A stretch of DNA of 64,000 bases from Prosopocoilus inquinatus (lineage: Eukaryota > Arthropoda > Insecta > Coleoptera > Lucanidae): NCBI GenBank assembly GCA_036172665.1, contig CM069869.1, positions 6,634,001-6,698,000 of the forward strand, written 5' to 3'. Each line of letters begins with the position of its first letter. The first letter of the stretch is position 1. The position numbers and the translations under genes are program-made. The notes below the pieces were generated by a model that saw only the letters and a program-made list of their open reading frames with translations, searched no databases and was not told the DNA's origin. Positions 56,476 to 64,000 of the stretch are shown here, piece after piece.

Positions 56476-57481
56476 CTGGATTCATTGCTAGGCGATTTTT
56501 CATCGCTGCGTTACGGGATTGGTTCGTTTAATTAAACAAAATATATACTTTTAAATTGGGCCAATAGAATCGTGTAGAATTTTAACGGTAACCAGGGCCC
56601 CCACGAGGCCAAAAGCCGCCCGCGTGCCAATCCATATTTTGGCGCCCTCTGACAGATGACAACAGGCAGACAAAAACGGTCAATTATCAAAATTATTAAA
56701 AATTGAAAGAAAAGAAATGGAAAAAACAGAAAAATTTTCCTTCACATTTTTTAAACATTCTCCTTCACTTTTTCTAAACATTCTCCTTCACTTCTTTTAA
56801 ACATTCTGCTTCGTTTTATTTAAGCATTCTCCTTCACTTTTATTTAAACATTTTCCATCATTTTTTCAAGTTCCTAGCTGCCGCAAGCCCCCAAAAACGA
56901 AGGGAAGCGCTTTCTTCTCATCTGACCGAGAAGAACTCTGTTTAGACGCCCCCACCCCCCAGAATGCAAGTGGGCGAAGCCCGCTAGTTACTAATATTAT
57001 TACTAATATTAGAAAAAAAAAAGAAACAAAATCACAAAAGCAAAAAAAAAACATAAATTTATAAAAACTTAAAAAGTGAAATATAATTTGTTTTTTGTTA
57101 ACCAAACCGTAACAACTTACATAATTTATTTTTTTACCTAATAAAATTATTAAATTTTTATGAAAAATTTAGCAAACGAAAATTACAAAAATTAGACATT
57201 TCTACTTTTAATTGCCGCAGTTAACTGTTGTTTTAGTCGACGTTTTGCCGTGAGGTTGATGGCTTCATCAAAACTTGTGGCTAGTTTTTAGAATAATTTA
57301 TACCAGACAAGAAACTATTTCCCATTATTTTTCTTTTCTTGGGCGAAAAAAATTACAAAATAATAGTGACTAAGAAACTAATTGCCGCCCCATGAACATG
57401 GCGCCCGCGTGCACTGCACGTTTTGCACACATGGTTAGGGGGGCCCTGACGCTAACGCAAAACGCCTAGAAATGAATTTGG
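56476..57481. mobile_element. ATTCATTGCTAGGCG MITE inside the TA MITE
   Basis: The left end CTGGATTCATTGCTAGGCG and right end CGCCTAGAAATGAATTTGG bracket sequence matching 10609-10755 (TTGGTTCGTTTAATTAAAC, AAATTGGGCCAATAGAATC). It is interrupted at AACGGTAAC by a hAT element. Confidence 0.88.
56594..57448. mobile_element. Innermost hAT element with CAGGGCCCCC ends
   Basis: CAGGGCCCCCACGAGG at the left is the inverse of a right end reading TTAGGGGGGCCCTG. The flanks ACGGTAAC (56586-56593) and ACGCTAAC (57449-57456) match at 7 of 8. 855 bp, no transposase. It contains four ACATTCTCCTTCACTTTT-type direct repeats (56750-56860) and a GATGAAGCC...GGCAAAAC hammerhead-reminiscent motif on the minus strand near 57245-57280. 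Confidence 0.9.
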
Positions 57482-57669
57482 TTTAAATCAGAAATTTTCC
57501 TATAAATTTGTTTTATTTTGCCAAAAAAGGGACGAAAATAAATAAATTTTTTAAGAAATTATTCCTACTACTCAAAATTAAGACATCATTCTCTTTTTTT
57601 AATCAAATACGAGTCAAGTACAGCTTGCTTTGACAGCCAATGACGACCAAAATTTATTTCTCGCGACCG

Positions 57670-58099
57670 TACATCTTTTGTTGCAAACAAGGTCACGAAT
57701 TCTTTTTTCACAGCCGGCCAAGATTTCAAACCGATTGAATCATTGGTTACCAGTATTGCCAACGATTCCATAGAATATTCCTCTACCAAGTTCCTAAAAA
57801 TCTTCAAAAATCCTAAAAATTCGTGGCATAGTCGCATTTATTTTAACTAGGACCGATAATTTGCTGGATCAATTCAAGTACAGTTTAGTTGGAGAGGTAA
57901 GTTTTGTTTGTTCTTTTTCATTTAATATTTTAGTTAAATTTGTAGGATATAGATTATGTTCTCAGCAAATCCCTGAAACATCTCTGTTTTAAATTGAAAT
58001 ATCGAAATACTGATAATCTAGGGTTTGTGGAATAAGCCATAACTTTAAAAAAATATATCTGCACTTAAATGCTGATTTTGTTATTATAAAAGGTGCAAG
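57670..58099. other. Intergenic
   Basis: No recognised gene. GGAGAG|GTAAGT at 57892-57903 is a strong plus-strand splice-donor match without an assignable exon. GGTTGCCAAC-type sequence with TCCTAAAAATTC runs resembles a repeat at 56165-56265. Confidence 0.4.
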
Positions 58100-58867
58100 T
58101 AGTGTTGTAAACTGGATTATTAACCGGTTAATTATCCGGTTAATAACACTCGGTAAAACACGTTATTTAACTGTGGTTATTTATTTTGAATTTGGTGCAA
58201 ATTCTTTAGGGATACTGTAATTAAACTGAAGTTTTCTTTTTTTGTTTTTAACGATTAGTGAAGTCAAATTAACACTAGTTTATGAGACGTTATAAATTTT
58301 AATAAAACGGAAAGGAATATCTGAAATACAATAATTTACAAAGTGCACTTGTCATTTTTGTATTGAAGGTTATGGATGTAAACACTTTTTCGAAATTCCA
58401 CACACATTTTACCTTACTGTCCACCGTAGGGAGGAAGTTCTATTACTTCCTCTACCTGTAATTATTATAATACTTCCGGTTATAAGATCACAGCATAACG
58501 TTTAAATTATTAGAAAATTATTTTTAAACTTTCAATGGAGACTTAAAATTGAAAACAATATACGTTCATTCCACTTTCATTAATGTCTGTTTATAGTTTA
58601 AAAACCATTTTCTTACAATCTTTATGAGTTAAGAGTCAATTTCAACTTTTAATTATTATTCATAAATAATCAGAATATTATTTTCTCATAAAATCAGGAT
58701 TGTGTGGTAGCAGTATTTGGTCTTTTCTGAAAGGTTAAGTAAAAAGCAACACAATAGAGCCAGTTTTACTTCATTTTGTTATTTACTTTATTTACCGTTT
58801 AATTTACCGGTAAAAAATCCGGTAAATTTAGTCAATTATATAATTTACCGGTAAATTTACAACACTA
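58100..58867. mobile_element. hAT element with perfect 8-bp duplication
   Basis: Starts TAGTGTTGTAAACTGG and ends AAATTTACAACACTA. GGTGCAAG is present on both sides (58092-58099 and 58868-58875). Subterminal repeats of TTAACCGGTTAAT on the left and TTTACCGGTAAATT on the right are likely transposase binding sites. 768 bp, non-coding. Confidence 0.93.
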
Positions 58868-59130
58868 GGTGCAAGGTAGTCAGGGTTGCCAGATTTTTTT
58901 TTTAAATATAGTCAGACGTATTACTAAAAGTAGACACCCTCTAGTAAGCGTCTGGCAGAATGGCATGTATTTTTACTTGGTTCCGCCATATTTCAACAAA
59001 ATGTACTTCAGCCAATCATAAGAAAGAATGGAAGTGCAGTTTGGCGCCAACATTTGAATTTGATAATGAAAATAAGCAAGCAAGGTTAGGTAATATTGTC
59101 AACTTGACACTGACCGGACTTTTATTGCTA

Positions 59131-59253
59131 ATAGCGCTTTCGATTGGGGTGCACTATGTGCACTGAGTGTATCTTCATCTCGTTTTATTCCATGTGGTTA
59201 AAACGAAATGAAGATACTCAGTGCACATAGTGCACCCTAATCGAAAACGCTAT
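59131..59253. repeat. TAGCG MITE, near-perfect palindrome
   Basis: ATAGCGCTTTCGATTGGGGT and GCACTATGTGCACTGAGTGT are mirrored by ACTCAGTGCACATAGTGC and TAATCGAAAACGCTAT. Same family as 53628-53756. It truncates a 68-codon frame beginning at 58960, which has no recognisable function. Confidence 0.9.
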
Positions 59254-59433
59254 AAAATTTGATTACGGAAGATTAGAAAGTATTGTCAATTTGACATTGG
59301 CGGAACTTTTTTTACTGAAAAATGGTTGCTTCTGTCAGACTTTTAGAGCGTTTCTAACTGTAGGTGATTTCTCTCGCTCACAAAATCGAGATCCAAACGT
59401 GTTTTGATTCAAAAAGAGACAATGTCAGAGACG

Positions 59434-59502
59434 CTCAGCGGCTTAGTTGCTTACCCAGCAATCGTTTGTGATTGGCTGACATTAAGCAACTCAGCCGCTG
59501 AA
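59434..59502. repeat. Short inverted repeat
   Basis: CTCAGCGGCTTAGTTGCTTA is mirrored by TAAGCAACTCAGCCGCTGAA, with about 29 bp between. Probably part of a MITE; outer ends not defined. Confidence 0.7.
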
Positions 59503-59599
59503 CGACCGCTGAACGCGCCCATTCTTTCAATCTCTCTATTTTTAAAATTTTTAAAACGTTTGGATTTAATTATGGTTATTTACAAATGAATTGTCAATC

Positions 59600-61000
59600 A
59601 AAAACTCTAGTCAGGTGTTTTGTTGCAACACCTACGAAATTCAGGTCCAAACTATTCGAAACACGATTCAAACTTTTAAGCGAAAGAAAGCACCTTAAAA
59701 TTAGCCCAATTACCCCAAACTCGGAAGCATAAAAAATATTACTCCTAATTAATTGAAATATTAGCAGTAATAAATAAAAAAAATTAAATTTTCGGTAATA
59801 AGAAAACAACAAAAATGAATCACTCCTACAAATGTAAGTAATTTTACAGTTGTCAAGGCGAATTGTTTTTTTTTTGCTGAAAATGGGAATAGAAAGGAAC
59901 AAAAGAAAATTGCGAACTAAGGTAATACGAATTAGATAGAAAAACAAATATAGATAGAAAAATAAATATAGATCGAAAAACAAAAAAACAAAATCGCCGA
60001 TTTGATATATTAAAAATCAATACAAATAAAAACTAAATAAAACCCGCAAAAAATTAGAGAAACGCAACGAAAAACCGAAAAAAAACAAAGATTCACATTT
60101 TCGTAGAAAATAAAAGCAAACTGTAAGAATGTAAATAATACGACAAAAAAGTAGTGAAACGATGAAATACAGTTCGCAAAACAAAAGATCACAACTGTGA
60201 TGGACACAAAACAAATGAAAAACGCTGAACTACAAAAAAGGGTTAATAAAAGCGAAAAATCGATTCGATAACAAAAAGCAAAAGAGAAATCCATAGTATG
60301 AAAGCATAAAGAACAGGGAAAAAAACAAAAGAAAATACACAATAAGATGAACAAAAAAATAAAAGAATCTCCAGACGAAAAATTAAAAAAAAAGAAACTA
60401 GTAGAAAACAAAAGTTAACTGTAAAAAATCGTCAGTCAGCAAAATAAAATCAATTTGATAAAAATAAACAAAAGAGAAATACGAGAGTATAAAATAAATT
60501 AAAAAAAAAACAGAAGTTAAATGAAAATAGACGGAAGTTCTTAGAAATAAAAACAAATTCATAGAAAACAAAAGGGAACTGTAAAACGGACTCAATAAAA
60601 TGCGACGACCAATTCGATTAAAAAGGGGGGAGAGCGAAAAACAAAAGAAAATAAAAACAGAAGAATGGATACACAAAAAAATAAATAAATGGAAAAACGG
60701 CGATTCAGGAACAAAAGGACGAAACAAAACGAAGGAACCGTGTATAAAATGTAAAACACGAACTCCTTAAAATAAGAAAAAAAAAAACTAAAGAGAAAGA
60801 AATGAAATTAACAAGAAACAAAAGAAAACGTTAGGTACTCGAATATTATAACAGAATGTAGAATTTTGTTGAGTGCCGTACGTGAAGACAAAAACAAAAA
60901 TAGCCCAAATCAGGCGCCAAATAAGTTTTTTAAACGCCAAATATATCTAAAATGTAACCCAAACGGCAGAATCTCGAACAATCTAGCAACCCTGTAGATA
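59600..61000. mobile_element. Pyrimidine-rich element, second copy, inverted
   Basis: The minus strand reproduces features of 45917-49637: CAGGGTTGCTAGATTG, GATTCTGCCGTTTGGGTTAC and ATTTTAGATATATTTGGCG, followed by a strongly T-rich interior with CTTTTGTTTTCTA and GCATTTTATTGA words. Plus-strand sequence is A-rich. The frames it creates on the minus strand (up to 133 codons, mostly Phe, Leu, Ser) are composition artefacts. Confidence 0.72.
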
Positions 61001-61258
61001 GTTTAGAAAGCTTTTACCAAATCACGGCCTACCGCAAATGTACTTATTGCTCTTATTAATGAACACATGTTTCGTTAAACGGATTAATATTATTCCTCCA
61101 AATTTCTCACATCTTCAAATTACTCGTAAATTCCTCAGTTGTTAAAGAATTCCTCACAGATTGACAACACTGTTGGTTACATTCTTCACATTTCTAGTTG
61201 TTTTGAATGAGCGTTAGATGAAAATACCAGCAGAATAAAACCATACATTTCAATCATA

Positions 61259-61264
61259 TTTTAT
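61259..61264 (-). terminator. Tom70: TOM70 polyadenylation signal
   Basis: AATAAA on the minus strand about 330 nt beyond the TOM70 stop codon, within CTAATAAAATATG. It is the best-placed signal before the region becomes repeat-derived. Confidence 0.55.
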
Positions 61265-61591
61265 TAGCTAATCTTACGAAAGTTTTGTGTTTGTGTGTGT
61301 GTGTTCGTCGACTTGAGGTATTGTGGTAAGCACCGCGTAAAGAAAAAAACATGTTTCTATAAGTGACTATTATAATAATCATTTAAAAACAACAAAACAA
61401 AGCACAAGAAAAAAAGGACACTAAGAACAGAAGGCGTATTGGAATGTTCTAATAAAACATGAATAAATTTCTAAAAAGAAAAAATAAAAACAAATAAAAT
61501 GAAAACAAATGTATAATCAAATGCAAACGAATTTCACAGTATTGTCTTCCAACAACAAGAAATAAAGAATGTACAATCATGGACGCAAAGA

Positions 61592-63591
61592 TTACAGATT
61601 CATCTTCAACAACTGTGGGCCGATTCCCAATTTAGTTGTGATTTTTAATTGGGAGACAGCCGCATCTCGCAGCGAAAACAAGTGGGTCATCTCTAACTCA
61701 GTCCTTGCTAGTTCTATAGCTCTGTTGAAGTATTCTATCGCAATAACTAAATTACCCCTGGAATAAATCACATTGCATAATTTAAAGAAACACTGCAAAG
61801 CAGATATGAATCACCTTTGAACTTCGACGGTTCCTAAAGTTTCGTACGCAAACTCGCATTTCTCATCGATCTTTATGGCATTCTTCATCAGATCTATGGC
61901 CTTTTCAATGTCACCCATCCACTGTAAGCACAAAATACCCCTGTGGACGTAAATACTGGCATTCTTGGGTTCAATGTCGACCGCTTTAAGGTATAACTTT
62001 TCGGCGTCTTCGAATTCCCGGCGTTCGGTTAGGACTTGAGCGAAAAGGACATAAGCTTCTGAGCAGGTGGGGAATTTCTCGGTTGCCTTTCTAAACGCAT
62101 CCATCGTTTGCATCAGCAAATCAACGTTTTGTGTCATGAGGGCAAACTTGTAGTCTGCGTAGCATTTTTGTACGACGGCAATTGCGAAGTCAGGATTCAA
62201 TTTCACAGCTTTATCGAAGTCATTTATTGCTTCTTCAGTTTTCTCCGACAAGAGATAAACCTGTCCGCGATGGTGATAAACATCTAAAAACAAGCTTCCA
62301 TTTATGGAAATGTTTCATCTCTATATTACTATTTAAATGGACAGAATTATAATTGGAAAAGCACTCAACGTTTCATTATGGATTGGTAGCTTCAATCAAT
62401 CAACAAAAGTCGATTTCAATTATATTACTAATGACGACTGAATTTTAGTAAACAAATATTATAAAAACAAAGTATAATTTACCAGAAATTTGCGGCCCTA
62501 ACTCTGCTGCCGAATTAAAATCTTTAAGGCACTGCTCTGTATTTTCCATTTGCATATGCAGCGAACCACGTTTAATCAGAGCGTTCACTTTAATGGGAAC
62601 GGGCGTGTCTTCCGTTTCAATAATAGTCTTTAGATCCACCAGAGCATCCACGTACTGGCCAGATAGAATATAGAAAGAAGCCCTCAAGGAGAGAGCCTCT
62701 AATATATGGGACGACTCTGCTTCACTACTGTTTATTTCTTCAGTGCAAGGGGGAATTATTTCTTCATAATTTTCGGTTGCGAAAGCCAGTTTAGCTTTCA
62801 TGAAACCTACAACCAACGATGCTAGAATTATTTTGGCTTTATCAAGTTGATATCGTACCTTTAGGTTCTTCTGTACCGATGAGCGGTTCCACTTGCATTA
62901 ATTTCTGATAAACAGGATCATTCGGAAATGACATAAAATAAGTTTTAACGAATTGTTTCGACGCCAATTTGGGCTTCCTGTTTTTCATAGCTTCGGCGGC
63001 ATGTTTCTTACCTAATTCCTTAAGCACCCTGTCAGCCATCAGCAGAGCATTCTGATTTTGAAAGTTCTGCATCAGGCATACCGCAGTAATATCGTCCAAG
63101 CAACTTTCCCAATCTTTCATAATCTCGTGAGCCTTCGCCCTGCGATACAACGCCTTTTCGTATTTCTCATTGTATTCTAGGGCTTTCGTGCAATCGCTTA
63201 CGACTGCGCTCCACTTCTTTAATTGTTCATACGCAGCCGCTCTGTTTTGATAAAACGTAGACAAATCTATCACTGCTTCTTCAGGGCAAGTTTCTATGGC
63301 TTTGTTATAAAATTTGATAGCTTCGTCGTACTTGCCCTTTTTGAAAAACTCGTTTCCCTGATTTTTGTACTTTTGAGCCTCTTCCAGGGGCAACAGGGGC
63401 TCTTCCGATTCCTCGACGGTTTCGTCTATCGACGCACTTTTATCCGACGCTTCGATGGAACTCCTTTTTGATTTACTGAGGTGTCGCAAGTACCAATAAC
63501 CTAAACCGAGAGCACCGGTAGCACCCAAAGCGACAGCGACTATCTGCCATTTCGGGAAAGGCGAACTGCTTCCTGGATTCGACGAGGCCAT
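61592..63591 (-). CDS. Tom70: Mitochondrial import receptor TOM70, 4 exons
   Basis: Exons 63591-62859, 62806-62483, 62283-61815 and 61757-61592, all GT-AG with compatible phases, giving 1692 nt and 563 aa, normal for animal TOM70. The N-terminus has a single membrane anchor (WQIVAVALGATGALGLGYWY, about residues 17-36) followed by a basic KSKR stretch, as expected for an outer-membrane protein facing the cytosol. TPR repeats follow: KYKNQGNEFFKKGKYDEAIK with FYQNRAAAYEQLKKW (the clamp that binds Hsp70/Hsp90 tails), and later HHRGQVYLLSEKTEEAINDF and AEKLYLKAVDIEPKNASIYV. The last exon has AIEYFNRAIELARTE. TOM70 docks chaperone-bound precursors such as carrier proteins for import. MASSNP at 63591 was chosen as start; an in-frame ATG at 63606 is an alternative. 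Confidence 0.96.
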
Positions 63592-64000
63592 TAGATTATA
63601 AATCACAAGTAGTCTTCAACAGTTCCACTTTGAAATCACATTTAGCGACGTTTTTATCATCTAAAAATAGGTTAGAAAGATAATTTACGGAGAAATATGG
63701 CGACATCTGAAGCTACGTTCCGAAACTAAACTGACGCGGCAGACAGACAAATATAAATCAAATTGAAATAACATAAATATCGCCCTAAAAATATAAATTA
63801 GAGCCAGTTGAAATTAAATTGCATGTAAACTGCATTATGTTTAGCATGTTTTAATATTTTTGAATATTTTGTCTCGATTAAACCAAATAGGAATGTAGCC
63901 ACCGGTGATACCAAATTTAGAAAATTGTCCCTAGCTCTAGGAATAAGGTTCTTTCTTTAGCTGTTGGTAGTCGGCACAGGTGAACGAAATTCCAACGGAT
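63592..64000. other. TOM70 5-prime flank
   Basis: The presumed leader and promoter of TOM70 on the minus strand. No TATA box is evident and no other gene was recognised up to the window end. Confidence 0.45.

Larger units (their letters stand above)
56433..57669. mobile_element. TA MITE split by a double nested insertion
   Basis: The left piece (TA|CTGTCGCACTGTCAAATAAA, 56433-56475) and right piece (about 57482-57669, ending TTCTCGCGACCG|TA) together match the intact MITE at 52322-52575, including AAAACGTCAG and CAAAATTAAGACAT. Confidence 0.75.

Noticed and set aside
57586..57837. 83-codon minus-strand frame
   Set aside because: Its start lies in repeat-like TCCTAAAAATTC sequence and its end in the TA MITE; no recognisable domain.
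1..64000. tRNA, rRNA or snRNA genes
   Set aside because: No A-box/B-box cloverleaf, rRNA core or snRNA motif was recognised by eye; a covariance search would be needed to exclude them.

Overview
The window is nuclear DNA of a repeat-laden, AT-rich animal genome, most likely a holometabolous insect and possibly a beetle. The support is short GT-AG introns in otherwise conserved genes, insect-style splice sites, degenerate Tc1/mariner-like and hAT elements with TA or 8-bp target duplications, a Penelope-like retroelement pair, a non-LTR retrotransposon and many MITE-sized inverted repeats. The order and species cannot be proved from sequence alone.

Three conserved housekeeping genes could be assembled exon by exon, all on the minus strand: CCT4 (chaperonin TCP-1 subunit delta, 10 coding exons, 7768-15500, 535 aa), the mitochondrial ATP synthase subunit g gene (2 exons, 55664-56090, 99 aa) and TOM70 (mitochondrial outer-membrane import receptor, 4 exons, 61592-63591, 563 aa). 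On the plus strand lie a short ERp44-like single-thioredoxin-domain gene (20177-20728, 140 aa) and a fast-evolving secreted or ER thioredoxin-fold-like gene (exons at 34063-35002, probably joined to an exon at 50705-51123) with no CxxC motif, a Glu-rich stretch, heptapeptide repeats and a hydrophobic C-terminus.

The rest is layered transposons. 0-1.7 kb: defective mariner-superfamily copy. 3.9-7.6 and 15.8-16.8 kb: CAGTGGCGTAGC-ended elements. 7.7-15.5 kb: CCT4, with transposons in four of nine introns, including a hAT with a perfect 8-bp duplication and a 1.1-kb foldback. 17.4-19.3 kb: foldback element carrying a transposase HTH fragment. 21.6-24.4 kb: four-copy satellite with a unit of about 682 bp. 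25.7-26.8 kb: AT-rich repeats with TCAAGGTCA motifs. 27.5-29.1 kb: broken LINE. 31.9-33.7 kb: nested MITEs. 37.0-41.8 kb: two head-to-head Penelope-like copies with hammerhead-like motifs, one split by a second mariner-superfamily copy. 45.9-49.6 and 59.6-61.0 kb: two inverted copies of a pyrimidine-rich element. 53.0-54.8 kb: foldback and 177-bp tandem repeats. 56.4-57.7 kb: three-level nest. 58.1-58.9 kb: hAT with a perfect 8-bp duplication.

CCT4 acts in cytosolic folding, while ATP synthase g and TOM70 act in mitochondria; apart from their shared strand nothing suggests coordinated function. The two thioredoxin-fold genes are the most distinctive protein-coding content.
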